Positions 28,061 to 40,915 of a DNA stretch of 64,000 nt are shown here, piece after piece. Made by a program: the position numbers and the translations under genes. Position 1 is the stretch's first letter; each line of letters opens with the position of its first letter. The notes below the pieces were generated by a model, which saw nothing but the letters and a program-made list of their open reading frames with translations, made no database searches and had not been told where the DNA came from. Origin of the DNA: Gammaproteobacteria bacterium. GTDB taxonomy: Bacteria > Pseudomonadota > Gammaproteobacteria > UBA6429 > Thiohalophilaceae. The stretch spans positions 1 through 64,000 of the forward strand of contig JAJRZT010000029.1 of the NCBI GenBank assembly GCA_024275115.1, given 5' to 3'.

Positions 28061-28738
28061 TCAGTTTTTACTTAATTGCTCGTATACAAAACCATGCAAG
28101 ACCAGCCGATCTTTCTCTTCAACAAAGCGAAATTCCAACCCATAAATATAAACCGTCTTATCACCCCTTTCTTCAGTTTCAACACGACGTATCGTTGCTA
28201 ATATTTGCAAGTACTGCTCAACCCCACCAACGGTTAATTTTGCTGACATACTAATGTCATCAGCCACTTCACCAATAGCTTCATTGGTTGATAATTTAGC
28301 ACCACCGGTACTAATATCCGTTAATTTAGCCGATACAGAATCGTCACTGTTTTTATCTGGATCACCTGTTTGCACTGAAACGATGAGTTCAACATTTACT
28401 CGTTGCGCATTTCTCACCACAACCGACTCTACTTTCTTCGGATAAGATAAATGCATATACGGATAGGGGCTTGCTTTACCCTCTAAAACGGTTACATTAA
28501 AAGCATAAACCGTTTGCACAGAAAACAGTCGAACAATAAAGATTTGCCCTTTTACAACCCGAATTAAATCACCGTTCAAACGTGGCATCGTAACAAGAAT
28601 ACTCTTAGCGTCACGATAGCCAATCAGTTTCACAAAAATACGCTCATCTGAATTGCTTGAAGGATCCTGAAGTTGAATACTTTCACCAATATTTACTTTT
28701 ATTTCATTAAAATTTATAGACATTTTGGTTGCTACCAT
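28061..28738 (-). CDS. PilZ-domain c-di-GMP receptor, YcgR-like
   Basis: 225 aa. The N-terminal half is a YcgR-N/PilZN-like beta domain. The PilZ domain carries RNAQR (the RxxxR motif) and DISTGGAKLS (D-x-S-x-x-G), so c-di-GMP binding looks intact. Such proteins brake motility or act on pili when c-di-GMP rises. Here that fits with a chemotaxis receptor nearby, the pil operon and two GGDEF-EAL proteins in the window. Met6 is an alternative start. Confidence 0.87.
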   Translation of the reverse strand: MVATKMSINFNEIKVNIGESIQLQDPSSNSDERIFVKLIGYRDAKSILVTMPRLNGDLIRVVKGQIFIVRLFSVQTVYAFNVTVLEGKASPYPYMHLSYPKKVESVVVRNAQRVNVELIVSVQTGDPDKNSDDSVSAKLTDISTGGAKLSTNEAIGEVADDISMSAKLTVGGVEQYLQILATIRRVETEERGDKTVYIYGLEFRFVEEKDRLVLHGFVYEQLSKN

Positions 28739-28920
28739 TCTCCATAATAAAAAGCTTGTCTATAATCTTATCGGCATTCTTTTATTTTTTTTTAGTAAAT
28801 CCAGCCTCTATACAGGTATTAACTTCGATGCATAAGCAGTTAATGCTCAATCCCCGCTATATTGATATAAGCAACTGAAATATAAGGTTATTTTCTGCGA
28901 AAAATGAGCTGCTACAGGCA

Positions 28921-28949
28921 TTGAAGCAAGTCCGCTGGGGTTGTATACT
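28921..28949 (+). promoter_or_regulatory. sigma-70 promoter for gltBD
   Basis: TTGAAG (28921-28926), 17-base spacer, TATACT (28944-28949). Transcription would begin near 28956, leaving an untranslated leader of about 118 bases before the gltB ATG at 29075. The gap from the PilZ gene (28739-29074) holds no gene otherwise. Confidence 0.6.
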
Positions 28950-29074
28950 GCGGAGCCATTTTGTCTCCTGATAGCGAGTCTTCCCTGGAACACACTCCCA
29001 AGCCAGGACAAACGGGCGTAACCAGCCTATTTGGCTCTAATTTATTGATTTTTAACAGTTTAAATGTAAATCCT

Positions 29075-32000
29075 ATGAAGTTAACCGGCCTTTATAACCC
29101 TAAATTTGAACGCGATAATTGTGGCTTTGGCCTGATTGCGCATATGGATGGCAAAGCCAGCCACTGGCTGCTCGACACCGCCATTATCGCCCTTGCACGC
29201 CTGACTCACCGCGGTGCGATTGCTGCTGACGGCAAAACCGGTGATGGCTGTGGTTTATTGCTTAAAAAACCGGATAGCTTCTTGCGCGCCCAGGCCAAAG
29301 AACTGGGTTTTACGCTTAAAGACAATTACGCCGTTGGTATGGTATTTTTAAGCACCGACTTCGATAAGGCGCAAACCGCACGCGATACCTTATTTAAAGA
29401 ATGCCGCACCGAGGGGCTGGACGTCCAGGGCTGGCGTACCGTGCCCACCGATTACTCAGCCTGTGGTGAAGAAGCCTTAAAATCAGTACCCACCATTGAA
29501 CAAGTCTTTATTAATCCTGCTGACAACATGAGTGATGCCGACTTTGAACGCCACTTATATATAGCACGCCGCCGAACTGAAAAAGCCATCGAGCCCAACG
29601 ATGACGTCTTTTATGTTCCCAGCCTGTCATCGCATGTTATTTCATATAAAGGTTTAGTCATGCCTGAAAACCTGCCGGTTTTCTATCAGGACTTAAACAA
29701 CAAGGCAATGGAATCCGCCACCGCGGTTTTCCACCAGCGTTTTTCAACTAATACCTGGCCACAATGGCGGCTGGCGCAACCGTTCCGTTATTTGGCACAT
29801 AACGGTGAAATTAATACCGTACAAGGTAACCGCAACTGGTCGGTGGCACGCGGGCATAAATTTGAAACACCAAAATTACCCATGGAAGATATTCGTCCAC
29901 TGGTTTCACTCACCGGTTCCGACTCAAACAGCTTAGACAATATGCTCGAAGCCTTGATCGCTGGCGGCTTAAGTATGTTCCATGCCATGCGCTTATTGAT
30001 TCCGCCTGCCTGGCAAAATGTCGAAGTAATGGATCCGGACTTACGTGCCTTTTATGAATACAGTTCCATGCATATGGAACCGTGGGATGGCCCCGCGGGC
30101 ATAGTGATGACGGATGGCCGCTATGCGGCCTGTAGTGTTGACCGGAATGGCCTGCGCCCAACCCGCTGGGTGATCACCAAAGATCGCCACATTACACTGG
30201 CCTCTGAAATTGGCGTATACGATTACGAACCCGATCAAGTGGTACGCAAAGGCCGCTTAAAACCCGGTGAAATGATTGCCGTCGACACCGAGACCGGTGA
30301 ATTGCTGTTGCCGGCAATAATCGACGAACAATTAAAAACACGCCAGCCTTACAAACAATGGATGCGTGAACACGCCGTTCGTTTAAATTATAAACTCGAC
30401 GAAGAATGTGCCATTGCCGCCATTGATAAACAAACATTACAAACGTATCAGAAAATGTTTCAGGTAAGTTTTGAGGAACGCGATCAGGTTATTCGTGTGC
30501 TGGCCGAAGCAGGACAGGAAGCCATTGGCTCAATGGGCGATGACACCCCGTTCCCAGTTTTATCCAGACAAGTGCGTTCGCTGTACGACAATTTCCGTCA
30601 GCAGTTTGCCCAAGTCACCAACCCACCGATTGATCCCATCCGAGAGCAGGTGGTGATGTCACTTGAAACCTGCTTTGGCCCTGAGTGCAATATGTTTATC
30701 GAGGCGCCCACCCATGCACAACGCCTGCGTGTGAGCACGCCAATTCTTTCGGCCAGTAAGTTCAAACAATTACTCAGCATGGAAGAAAAAAGCAACCAGT
30801 ATGCGCATACCCATATTTCACTCAATCGTCCGCATGCGACTGAGTTAAAACAAGCCATTATTCAAATTTGTAACGAAGCCGTTGCCGCCATTAAAGCTGG
30901 CAAGGTTATTTTAGTCTTAAGCGACAGTGATATTACCGAAGGCAGTCGCCCGGTGCATGCGCTACTCGCCACCGGCGCAGTACACCACCGACTGATTGCA
31001 GAAGGTTTACGTTGCGATGCCAATATTGTGGTTGAAACCGCAACCGCACGCGACCCACACCACTTTGCTGCGTTAATTGGTTATGGTGCAACGGCCATTT
31101 ACCCTTACCTTGCTTATGAAGTGATCCGTGATTTAATTTCCAGTGGTGAAATTAAAACAAAAGACGCCTGCAAGCTTGATGTCAATTACCGTAAAGGCAT
31201 TAACAAAGGCCTGTTTAAAATTACCTCGAAGATGGGTATCTCTACCATTTCAAGTTACCGCGGCTCACAACTGTTTGAATGCGTGGGTCTGCAATCGGAT
31301 GTGGTTGATCTTTGCTTTAAAGGCACCACCAATCGTATGGAAGGTGCCAGCTTTGCCGACCTCGATAGTGACCAAATGCAATTAAATAAACTCGCATGGA
31401 ACCCGCGTAAAAATATTGGTCAGGGTGGCCTGCTAAAATTTGTCCACGGTGGCGAAGACCATGCGTATAACCCAGACGTTATCCAGTCCTTGCAAGTGGC
31501 GGTTAAATCCGGCAACTATGACGACTACCGCGTTTATGCCGATCAAATTAATAACCGAGCACCAATTGCGTTACGCGATTTACTCAGTGTTAATACTAAC
31601 AACTGCAATGCCATTTCGATTGACGAAGTCGAGCTGATGAAAGACATTGTTAAACGCTTCGATAGCGCGGCAATGTCACTCGGTGCCTTGTCTCCCGAAG
31701 CCCACGAAACATTGGCTGAAGCGATGAACCAGTTAGGCGGCCGTTCCAACTCCGGTGAAGGTGGTGAAGACAAAAAACGCTATGGCACCATCAAGCGTTC
31801 TAAAATAAAACAAGTGGCTTCTGGCCGCTTTGGTGTAACGCCGGAATACTTACGCAGTGCCGAAGTCATGCAAATTAAAGTCGCACAAGGTGCCAAGCCC
31901 GGTGAAGGTGGACAACTACCCGGGGATAAAGTAAACGAACTAATTGCCGAACTGCGTTTTTGCAAACCCGGCGTTTCATTAATTTCACCCCCACCGCATC

Positions 32001-33532
32001 ACGATATTTATTCTATCGAAGATTTAGCGCAACTTATTTTTGACTTGAAAGAAGTCAACCCCAATGGCCTGGTTTCCGTAAAACTGGTTGCAGAAGCCGG
32101 TGTTGGCACTATTGCCGCTGGTGTTGCAAAAGCTTATGCCGACTTGATTACGATTTCAGGCTATGACGGCGGCACTGCTGCATCACCACTTGCATCTGTT
32201 AAATATGCTGGCAGTCCCTGGGAGCTTGGTTTATCTGAAACCCACCAAATCCTACGCGCCAATGACTTGCGCAGTAAAATTCGTTTACAAACAGACGGCG
32301 GTTTAAAAACCGGCCTCGATGTTGTTAAAGCCGCTATTCTCGGTGCAGAAAGTTTTGGTTTTGGTACCGGCCCAATGGTCGCAATGGGTTGTAAGTACCT
32401 GCGTATCTGCCACTTAAATAATTGCGCCACCGGTGTCGCCACACAGGATAATGTTTTACGTTTAAAGCATTACCACGGCGAAGTGGAATGGGTGATGAAC
32501 TACTTCCGCTTTATTACACAAGAAGTACGTGAAATTCTTGCTAGCCTGGGCTTGAAAAAACTCACCGACCTTATTGGCCGCACTGATTTACTGGAAACAA
32601 TTAAAGGCGACACCGCACGCCAGCAACAACTCGATTACTCGGCTATTTTGTCGGATGCTGGCGTGGATAAAGCTAAGCCGCAATTCTGCTTAGAAGCTAA
32701 AAATGTGCCGTTTGATAAAGCTGAACTAGCTCATAAAATGGTGACCGATATGGCCGATGCGATTAAAAACAAAAGTGGTGGTGAATTCCATTACGATGTT
32801 TTAAATATCCACCGCTCCATTGGCGCGCGAATCTCTGGTGAAATTGCCGCAGCACATGGTGACGCAGGGATGGAAAACAATCCCATTACTTTACGACTAA
32901 CCGGTACTGTTGGTCAGAGCCTGGGAGTATGGAATGCAGGTGGTTTAAATATTTATTTACAGGGCGATGCTAACGACTACGTTGGCAAAGGCATGGCGGG
33001 CGGCAAACTGGTACTGACTGTTCCAAAAGTGAGCAGCTTTGACCCGGCAGAAACGCCTATCATGGGGAATACCTGTTTATACGGTGCCACTGGCGGTAAA
33101 CTGTTTGCTTCCGGCTTGGCTGGCGAACGTTTTGGTGTTCGCAACTCCGGTTGCCATGCCGTCGTCGAAGGCATTGGTGACCACGGTTGTGAATATATGA
33201 CTGGCGGACTCATCACCGTACTCGGCCCAACCGGCTTAAACTTTGGTGCAGGCATGACCGGTGGTTTCGCCTATGTTTACGACCCCGAAAATCAGTTTGC
33301 TAACCGCAATAATCACGACGTAGATATTCAACGCATTGCCGCTGAGAGCATGGAAGATTACCGCTGTCACTTACAAGATGTGATTACAGAGTTTGTGACT
33401 GAAACAAACAGCAAACGCGGACAATATATTTTAGATAACTTTAGCGATACGCTGGGTGACTTCTGGTTAATCAAACCTAAAGCTCTGAGTCTGGAATCTT
33501 TACTTGAAGACTTACAACATGCAGCCGCATAA
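29075..33532 (+). CDS. gltB: glutamate synthase (NADPH) large subunit
   Basis: About 1485 aa. The class II glutaminase begins at Cys16 ([11 protein letters not shown]), exposed by removing a short propeptide. The FMN synthase domain with the 3Fe-4S ligands C-x5-C-x4-C ([12 protein letters not shown]) follows, then the C-terminal Gly-rich beta-helix ([14 protein letters not shown]). It makes two glutamates from glutamine and 2-oxoglutarate. The frame is open back to 28961, but that falls at the predicted transcription start, and the ATG at 29075 matches GltB N-termini. No obvious Shine-Dalgarno precedes it. gltD follows after 21 bp. Confidence 0.97.
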   Translation: MKLTGLYNPKFERDNCGFGLIAHMDGKASHWLLDTAIIALARLTHRGAIAADGKTGDGCGLLLKKPDSFLRAQAKELGFTLKDNYAVGMVFLSTDFDKAQTARDTLFKECRTEGLDVQGWRTVPTDYSACGEEALKSVPTIEQVFINPADNMSDADFERHLYIARRRTEKAIEPNDDVFYVPSLSSHVISYKGLVMPENLPVFYQDLNNKAMESATAVFHQRFSTNTWPQWRLAQPFRYLAHNGEINTVQGNRNWSVARGHKFETPKLPMEDIRPLVSLTGSDSNSLDNMLEALIAGGLSMFHAMRLLIPPAWQNVEVMDPDLRAFYEYSSMHMEPWDGPAGIVMTDGRYAACSVDRNGLRPTRWVITKDRHITLASEIGVYDYEPDQVVRKGRLKPGEMIAVDTETGELLLPAIIDEQLKTRQPYKQWMREHAVRLNYKLDEECAIAAIDKQTLQTYQKMFQVSFEERDQVIRVLAEAGQEAIGSMGDDTPFPVLSRQVRSLYDNFRQQFAQVTNPPIDPIREQVVMSLETCFGPECNMFIEAPTHAQRLRVSTPILSASKFKQLLSMEEKSNQYAHTHISLNRPHATELKQAIIQICNEAVAAIKAGKVILVLSDSDITEGSRPVHALLATGAVHHRLIAEGLRCDANIVVETATARDPHHFAALIGYGATAIYPYLAYEVIRDLISSGEIKTKDACKLDVNYRKGINKGLFKITSKMGISTISSYRGSQLFECVGLQSDVVDLCFKGTTNRMEGASFADLDSDQMQLNKLAWNPRKNIGQGGLLKFVHGGEDHAYNPDVIQSLQVAVKSGNYDDYRVYADQINNRAPIALRDLLSVNTNNCNAISIDEVELMKDIVKRFDSAAMSLGALSPEAHETLAEAMNQLGGRSNSGEGGEDKKRYGTIKRSKIKQVASGRFGVTPEYLRSAEVMQIKVAQGAKPGEGGQLPGDKVNELIAELRFCKPGVSLISPPPHHDIYSIEDLAQLIFDLKEVNPNGLVSVKLVAEAGVGTIAAGVAKAYADLITISGYDGGTAASPLASVKYAGSPWELGLSETHQILRANDLRSKIRLQTDGGLKTGLDVVKAAILGAESFGFGTGPMVAMGCKYLRICHLNNCATGVATQDNVLRLKHYHGEVEWVMNYFRFITQEVREILASLGLKKLTDLIGRTDLLETIKGDTARQQQLDYSAILSDAGVDKAKPQFCLEAKNVPFDKAELAHKMVTDMADAIKNKSGGEFHYDVLNIHRSIGARISGEIAAAHGDAGMENNPITLRLTGTVGQSLGVWNAGGLNIYLQGDANDYVGKGMAGGKLVLTVPKVSSFDPAETPIMGNTCLYGATGGKLFASGLAGERFGVRNSGCHAVVEGIGDHGCEYMTGGLITVLGPTGLNFGAGMTGGFAYVYDPENQFANRNNHDVDIQRIAAESMEDYRCHLQDVITEFVTETNSKRGQYILDNFSDTLGDFWLIKPKALSLESLLEDLQHAAA

Positions 33533-34960
<1,428 letters not shown>

Positions 34961-34971
34961 AAAAGACATTA

Positions 34972-35056
34972 ACCACAACGGACACGAAGTACACAATGAA
35001 AAACTAGATTTACACTAAGTTAATGCCTTCGTAGTGTACTTCGTGTACATTGTGGT
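34972..35056. repeat. 23-bp inverted repeat of the ACCACAA..ACACGAAG type
   Basis: ACCACAACGGACACGAAGTACAC (34972-34994, quoted in two parts: ACCACAACGG then ACACGAAGTACAC) pairs with 35034-35056 at all but two or three positions. It occupies most of the gltD-hemE gap. Similar ACCACAA-n-GACACGAAG palindromes are dispersed in many bacterial genomes, from memory. It may also act as a transcript-end hairpin. Confidence 0.65.
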
Positions 35057-35101
35057 AAAAAATTAAAAAACCAGCAATGGATTCAAGTAAGATAAAATAT
35101 T

Positions 35102-36166
35102 ATGACAACCCTCAAAAATGATCGTTTTTTAAAAGCCCTACTCGGCGAACCTGTCGACATAACACCAGTATGGATGATGCGCCAGGCCGGTCGTTATCTT
35201 CCTGAGTATCGTGCGACTCGAGCTAAAGCCGGTAACTTTTTAAAGTTATGTAAAACCCCTGAACTTGCAACCGAAGTCACCATCCAGCCACTGGAACGTT
35301 TTGATCTGGATGCGGCTATTTTATTTTCTGATATCTTAACCATTCCCGATGCAATGGGCTTAGGTCTTTATTTTTCTGAAGGTGAAGGCCCGCGTTTTGA
35401 ACGCCCCATTCAGAATGAAGCGGATATTAAGAACCTTATCGTTCCAGCAATGGATAAAGACTTAGGTTATGTAATGGATGCCGTTAGCATGATCCATCGT
35501 GAACTCGATGGGCGCGTTCCTTTAATTGGTTTTTCAGGCAGCCCCTGGACATTAGCAACGTATATGGTTGAAGGTGGTAGCAGTAAAGACTTTTCAAAAG
35601 TAAAAGGCATGCTGTACGAAAACCCAAAAGCAATGCACATGTTATTAGATAAAGTAGCCGACTGTGTTATTGATTATCTTAATGCGCAAATCAGTAATGG
35701 CGCACAAGCCGTGATGATATTTGACACCTGGGGCGGTGCGCTCACTACCCGTGACTATAAAGAATTTTCTCTGCATTATATGGAAAAAATTATAAGTAGA
35801 TTAACGCGCGAAAATGCAGGCCGAAAAGTACCCATTACCATTTTCAGTAAAGGCGGTTGCCAGTGGCTAGAAGCACAGGCGCAATCCGGTGCGGATTGCA
35901 TTGGTCTCGACTGGACTATTGATATTGGGCTTGCACGTAAGCGAGTAGGCGATAAAGTAGCTCTGCAAGGTAATATGGACCCCTCTGTTTTATATGCCGC
36001 AGCTGACCGTATTCGTGAAGAAGTGGCTTTTATTCTTGATAGCTTTGGTAAAGGCAATGGCCATGTGTTTAACCTTGGGCATGGCATTCACCAGCATGTG
36101 AACCCGGATAATGCAAAAGTATTGATTGATGCGGTGCATGAACTCAGTAAGCCTTATCATACTTAA
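35102..36166 (+). CDS. hemE: uroporphyrinogen decarboxylase
   Basis: 354 aa, standard length. It decarboxylates uroporphyrinogen III to coproporphyrinogen III in haem synthesis, without a cofactor. [16 protein letters not shown] is the signature active-site segment; [12 protein letters not shown] (the essential Asp) and the C-terminal [14 protein letters not shown] are also intact. The DUF2797 gene begins eight bases after its stop, so the two are probably co-transcribed. Confidence 0.97.
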   Translation: MTTLKNDRFLKALLGEPVDITPVWMMRQAGRYLPEYRATRAKAGNFLKLCKTPELATEVTIQPLERFDLDAAILFSDILTIPDAMGLGLYFSEGEGPRFERPIQNEADIKNLIVPAMDKDLGYVMDAVSMIHRELDGRVPLIGFSGSPWTLATYMVEGGSSKDFSKVKGMLYENPKAMHMLLDKVADCVIDYLNAQISNGAQAVMIFDTWGGALTTRDYKEFSLHYMEKIISRLTRENAGRKVPITIFSKGGCQWLEAQAQSGADCIGLDWTIDIGLARKRVGDKVALQGNMDPSVLYAAADRIREEVAFILDSFGKGNGHVFNLGHGIHQHVNPDNAKVLIDAVHELSKPYHT

Positions 36167-36174
36167 ATTGAATA

Positions 36175-36999
36175 ATGAAATACACCGGCCACCTCCGTAA
36201 AATGACCACCGAGCACACATCACCTGTGCGTTATCAAATTCCCATCGATGATCAGCTTATCCCGATTTCTAATCTCATCGGTAAAGAAATCACCTTCAAA
36301 TACCTCGGTGATATTCATTGCATTGCCTGTGGCAAAAAAACCAAAAAAAGTTTTAGTCAGGGCTATTGCTTCCCTTGTATGCGCTCACTTGCTGAATGTG
36401 ATGTTTGCATGATTAGTCCAGAAAAATGTCACTATGCTGAAGGCACTTGCCGCAACGAAACCTGGGGACAGCAACATTGTTTTATTGAGCATTACGTTTA
36501 CCTTGCCAATTCATCCGGCTTAAAGGTAGGAATCACCCGTGAAACAAATGTACCTTATCGCTGGATGGATCAAGGTGCAGCAGCGGCATTGCCTATCTAC
36601 AAAACAAAAAACCGTTTGCTTTGTGGTTTAGTCGAAGCCAGTTTTAAGAAACAGGTCAATGATAAAACTTCATGGCAACGAATGCTAAAGGGCAAGCCTG
36701 ACGACATTGACCTTATCCAACGGCGCGATGAACTCTTTGTCACCTTTGAAGAAGACATTGCAGCGATTAAAAAAATATACGGTGATGATGCTGTCACCGA
36801 GCTAACCCGCCAGCAACCTCTGGAATTCCACTTTCCAGTTAAAAACTACCCTGAAAAAGTAAAATCACTCAATTTTGATAAAACGCCAGAAATAACAGGC
36901 GTATTAAAGGGTATCAAGGCACAATACCTGATCCTTGGTAGCGGTGTGCTAAATATTCGAAAATTTGCCGGTTATCGTGTTGAGTTTACTGCAAATTAA
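36175..36999 (+). CDS. DUF2797 family protein
   Basis: 274 aa. An N-terminal cysteine-rich part (CIAC...CFPC...CDVC...C...C) should bind zinc. It is followed by VYLANSSGLKVGITRETNVPYRWMDQGA, which resembles the core of a GIY-YIG-like fold as seen across DUF2797. Function is unknown and nuclease activity is unproven. An internal Met10 could be the start, but the first ATG keeps the eight-base gap to hemE. Confidence 0.78.
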   Translation: MKYTGHLRKMTTEHTSPVRYQIPIDDQLIPISNLIGKEITFKYLGDIHCIACGKKTKKSFSQGYCFPCMRSLAECDVCMISPEKCHYAEGTCRNETWGQQHCFIEHYVYLANSSGLKVGITRETNVPYRWMDQGAAAALPIYKTKNRLLCGLVEASFKKQVNDKTSWQRMLKGKPDDIDLIQRRDELFVTFEEDIAAIKKIYGDDAVTELTRQQPLEFHFPVKNYPEKVKSLNFDKTPEITGVLKGIKAQYLILGSGVLNIRKFAGYRVEFTAN

Positions 37000-37153
37000 T
37001 GCCATTGTTCCCTTATAAAGTGGTTAAAAAGTCAGCATAAAACTCACTATGTCCTTGTAACTTGTTGATTATAAACTAGTATTACAAAGACTACTTTACA
37101 AAATATCACCAAATACTCATACAGAGCAGACTTCAAAACCATTAGTGTATTAA

Positions 37154-39670
37154 ATGCAAATATTCTCCTTAAAAAGCTTTCGAACCCGCTACCTGCTCGT
37201 CGCTGTAAGCACCATTATTTCAACTTTTATCTTTATCAGTTTTGTTGAACATTATATTAGTACATCCAGCAAAGCCGGCCTCAATAACATAGAACAGCGA
37301 CTTGCTATCACACAGTTAAAAACACGCTTACATACACACAGCCAAACCTCGGTGCGGTTATTAAACCTTTATTTATTTAGCCCCACACGGAATTACCGCA
37401 CTGAGTTTTTCAAGCAACTTGAAGCGTCGCAAAAGCTGGCGGGCTCGTTGCAAGAAAATCCATGGATACGCACACAGCATCTTGAGACAGATATAAAAAA
37501 ATTAAATAAGCTGCTGGTTCAATTAAAGGATAGATCCAACAGGCTGATGAAAATACGCCTGGATGGCGAAAAGATGTATCCGGCAATGCGCCTTGCAAGT
37601 GGTGAGATGCTTAATACGACCAACACCATTATTAGTCTGTTAAATACCGCGCTATTTGAACTTGATATAGATGATAAATCGCGTACTAAAATATATGTGG
37701 ACATCATGGACTTACGTGATAAATGGCGGCGTACCGTTAATGCCTATCGCTTATATCTTGTTAATCGTCTTAGTTCATTAACCGAATCTCGGCTACCTGC
37801 TCAGTCAACTGATGTCAGAGTTTTTCATACTGCATTTAAAGAAAAAATTACCGCTATTAGAAAAAGGGCTGATTTAGAGCACCTGGGTATTGATACCGTG
37901 CATGCATTAACTCAAATTCCATCTCATATCAATGACTGGTTAAGTGCTTTTAATGAAGTGGATAATATTAATATGACAGGTGCATGGCGAGGCGATATGC
38001 CCATTATACTCAATGATATTTACCCGCTCTTCGATCAGGTTTATTACATAATCAACACCATTGAAAATAAAATAAATGCAGCATCCATACTGGATGTTAA
38101 AGAGCAATACCAGGCGAGTTATGATATTTCACTGACACTTTGGGGAATTCAAATATTACTCATTATCCTGATTACTGGTGGCTATTTTATTATCGACTAT
38201 TCATTACTAAAACCATTATCAAAACTATCATCAATGTTACATAAAAATGTTGATATGAATATCGATATTTTCCTGCCCAACACCCAAACCAAAGAAATAG
38301 CAGACTTTGTAAAAGCTTACCAGCATATGCAAAATCAAATTCACTTGCGGCAGGAAAAACTTGAGCACATTGCGATGCATGATGAGCTTACTAATTTGCC
38401 TAACCGTTCATTACTCATAGACAGAATGACACTCGCAATATCAAATGCACAAAGATTTAAAAATAACTTTGCAGTAATTATACTGGATCTTGACCGATTC
38501 AAGGAAGTCAACGATACCCTGGGGCATCTGATCGGTGATAACATCCTTCAGCAGGTTGCACAACGACTGTCTAAATTGTTACGCGATACTGATACGGTTG
38601 CACGTATGGGTGGCGATGAATTTGCTATCCTGCTAAGTAATGTTGATGAGCAAGTAATAACCGACATCGCCAATAAAATATCGAATGCTATTGAGGAAGT
38701 TTATAATGTACAGGAGCATAGTCTTTATTTAGGTGCAAGCCTTGGTATTTCTATTTATCCGCAACACGGGTTAACAACCGAAGTATTACTTAAACATGCC
38801 GATGTTGCCATGTATATGGCCAAAAGATCCGACATAAATTATGTCATCTATAAACCTGAAAATGATGAGCATAATATTAAACAGCTTTCCCTGTTATCTG
38901 ACCTGCGACAGGCTATTGACCTGAAACAACTACACCTTGTGTATCAACCTATTTATACAACGTTAACAAACAATATTATTGGTTACGAGGCTCTTATCCG
39001 CTGGCAGCACCCCAGGTATGGCCTGATTATGCCTGACAATTTTATTCTACTTGCAGAACAAACCGGGCTGATAAAGAAAATTACTCTATGGGTTATCGAT
39101 ATGGCGCTGAAGAACTTTTCCTCATGGCCCATAAAACATGATGAGGCCTATATCTCCATTAATGTCACTGCATGGGACTTACAGGATCAGTTGTTTTTTA
39201 CCCATATAAAGAAATCACTTAAAAAGTTTAATGTAAAACCTGAGTCTCTTATGCTTGAACTGTCTGAACGATCGATGATGACAGACAGCACCCGTATAGA
39301 AATATCATTGGATAATCTAAAAACATTGGGTATACGTATATCCATTGATGATTTTGGTACTGGTTTCTCTTCATTATCAATACTTAAACAACTGCCAGTG
39401 TCTATTCTAAAAATAGATAAGTCTTTCGTTCAAAAAATGGCTACGATAAAAAACGACACATTAATTGTTCATTCCATTATTGATCTCGCACATAATCTTG
39501 AACTTAAAGTAATAGCCGAAGGTGTTGAGGATACCAAGAGCCGAGACTTGCTGAAAAAATTTAACTGTGATTATTGCCAGGGGTATTTATTTAGCACACC
39601 ACTGAATGAGGAGCAGCTCTTGTCTTTGCTCGAAGTTATTAACTCAACAGGGAGTACACGCACGCTGTAA
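37154..39670 (+). CDS. membrane GGDEF-EAL protein (c-di-GMP metabolism)
   Basis: 838 aa. Membrane helix at about 13-32, a periplasmic sensor of roughly 300 residues, a second helix near 330-350 (LTLWGIQILLIILITGGYF) and a HAMP-like linker. The GGDEF domain is canonical (RMGGDEFAILLS) and the EAL domain keeps EALIRW, DDFGTG, KIDKSF and AEGVED. Both making and breaking c-di-GMP are therefore possible; which dominates cannot be told. It stands alone, in a convergent arrangement with the outer-membrane gene at 39699. Confidence 0.92.
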   Translation: MQIFSLKSFRTRYLLVAVSTIISTFIFISFVEHYISTSSKAGLNNIEQRLAITQLKTRLHTHSQTSVRLLNLYLFSPTRNYRTEFFKQLEASQKLAGSLQENPWIRTQHLETDIKKLNKLLVQLKDRSNRLMKIRLDGEKMYPAMRLASGEMLNTTNTIISLLNTALFELDIDDKSRTKIYVDIMDLRDKWRRTVNAYRLYLVNRLSSLTESRLPAQSTDVRVFHTAFKEKITAIRKRADLEHLGIDTVHALTQIPSHINDWLSAFNEVDNINMTGAWRGDMPIILNDIYPLFDQVYYIINTIENKINAASILDVKEQYQASYDISLTLWGIQILLIILITGGYFIIDYSLLKPLSKLSSMLHKNVDMNIDIFLPNTQTKEIADFVKAYQHMQNQIHLRQEKLEHIAMHDELTNLPNRSLLIDRMTLAISNAQRFKNNFAVIILDLDRFKEVNDTLGHLIGDNILQQVAQRLSKLLRDTDTVARMGGDEFAILLSNVDEQVITDIANKISNAIEEVYNVQEHSLYLGASLGISIYPQHGLTTEVLLKHADVAMYMAKRSDINYVIYKPENDEHNIKQLSLLSDLRQAIDLKQLHLVYQPIYTTLTNNIIGYEALIRWQHPRYGLIMPDNFILLAEQTGLIKKITLWVIDMALKNFSSWPIKHDEAYISINVTAWDLQDQLFFTHIKKSLKKFNVKPESLMLELSERSMMTDSTRIEISLDNLKTLGIRISIDDFGTGFSSLSILKQLPVSILKIDKSFVQKMATIKNDTLIVHSIIDLAHNLELKVIAEGVEDTKSRDLLKKFNCDYCQGYLFSTPLNEEQLLSLLEVINSTGSTRTL

Positions 39671-39698
39671 AAGTTAAACAGAAGTTTATTATAAGAAA

Positions 39699-40901
39699 CT
39701 AAAAATAATAACTGAGCTCCACCTGTATATAATCATCCTTTAAATAGGCATACAATATATCATTAACCGGTATGCTGATGTACTGACGTGCCTCAATAAC
39801 TATCTTGAAATTTTCACTCAAGCGCCGGCTTGCCTCAATAAAGTAAAGCGTGCTATCGAGTTCTATATCTTTAATAATACCAACCAGAGCTTCACTACTT
39901 TGTTCATCGTTTAAATTAAAACGCATCCCGAACATAACATCATTCTGAAACGGGCTTGCTATGGTTACTCCACGATCATCATAGAGATATTCAATAACCA
40001 GACCAATATCAGTAGCCTCCCCTATCACAGAGTAAAAGGTATATTCGAGTCCTCCTGTTAGTGCTGTAAAATTTGAGGCGCCTGAACCACCAATCCCATC
40101 AAGGTGAATAGCTTCCAGCTTCCATAGCCAGTTATTAAACGTTGCCTGAACATCAAGGCCAATCTGTTCAATTAAATCATAATAGGGATTAAAAACTGTA
40201 TCACCTGAAGAATTTATTCCAACAATAAATCGAGGCGTTCTGCTTGTGCCATTGAAATAACTTAAACCAATATCCCATTCATCAATACTGTGCGCCCAGC
40301 GCAATGCATAGTCGATGTGCTTTTCTTTATCGACTGATTCATAGAAAGTTGTTGTTGTGTCAACATAAGGCTGGCTCCGTAAACGGCCTTTTTTTCCCAC
40401 AAAGGTTCTTTCACGAAAATAAGGCAGTATAAAAGCATCAAAGGTCCCTATGTCTGTTATATAGGAAAGGTTCACCATTGGCTGCCCAAGCTTGTCTTCT
40501 CCATCCGGGTTTTCAACCGTATCAGTCTGATTGATAATATCGACCAGATGTTGAGCTTCCGTTACCCCCCAAAAAACCTTGCGGATACCCACTCGCCATT
40601 CCAGGTCATCCTGTACTTTTACCCAGGTCAGTTCACGTATATCAGCATGACTACGCTGATTGTCAGTTTGATCCAAACGCATAAAAGGAACAAAGGTAAA
40701 ACTATCCTTACCTGTTTCTGACTCATAATAAAATTCTGGTTGAAAAAAAACTGAACTGCTATTACCTTTCTGACCAGAAAAAGCCGCCGTTTCAGTAAAG
40801 ATACGTGACTCTATCCCGAGCTGCCCTGACCACTCAGCAGCATAAATGAGCTGAACCGTGATCAGGTAGAAAAAAAGTACACATTTAAGTCTATTAAACA
40901 T
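39699..40901 (-). CDS. predicted outer-membrane beta-barrel protein of the MMPL operon
   Basis: 400 aa with a signal peptide (LFFYLITVQLIYAAEW). Alternating aromatic/polar strands and a C-terminal Phe (VELSYYF) are typical of an outer-membrane barrel. I do not recognise a named family. It is the last gene of tetR-MMPL-LolA-like-OMP, 14 bp behind the LolA-like gene, so it probably supplies the outer-membrane step or receptor for the same substrate. Confidence 0.72.
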   Translation of the reverse strand: MFNRLKCVLFFYLITVQLIYAAEWSGQLGIESRIFTETAAFSGQKGNSSSVFFQPEFYYESETGKDSFTFVPFMRLDQTDNQRSHADIRELTWVKVQDDLEWRVGIRKVFWGVTEAQHLVDIINQTDTVENPDGEDKLGQPMVNLSYITDIGTFDAFILPYFRERTFVGKKGRLRSQPYVDTTTTFYESVDKEKHIDYALRWAHSIDEWDIGLSYFNGTSRTPRFIVGINSSGDTVFNPYYDLIEQIGLDVQATFNNWLWKLEAIHLDGIGGSGASNFTALTGGLEYTFYSVIGEATDIGLVIEYLYDDRGVTIASPFQNDVMFGMRFNLNDEQSSEALVGIIKDIELDSTLYFIEASRRLSENFKIVIEARQYISIPVNDILYAYLKDDYIQVELSYYF

Positions 40902-40915
40902 ACCAGAACTAAATA

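Noticed and set aside
28961-29074. Upstream 38 codons in frame with gltB
   Set aside because: They begin at the predicted transcription start and do not resemble GltB N-termini.
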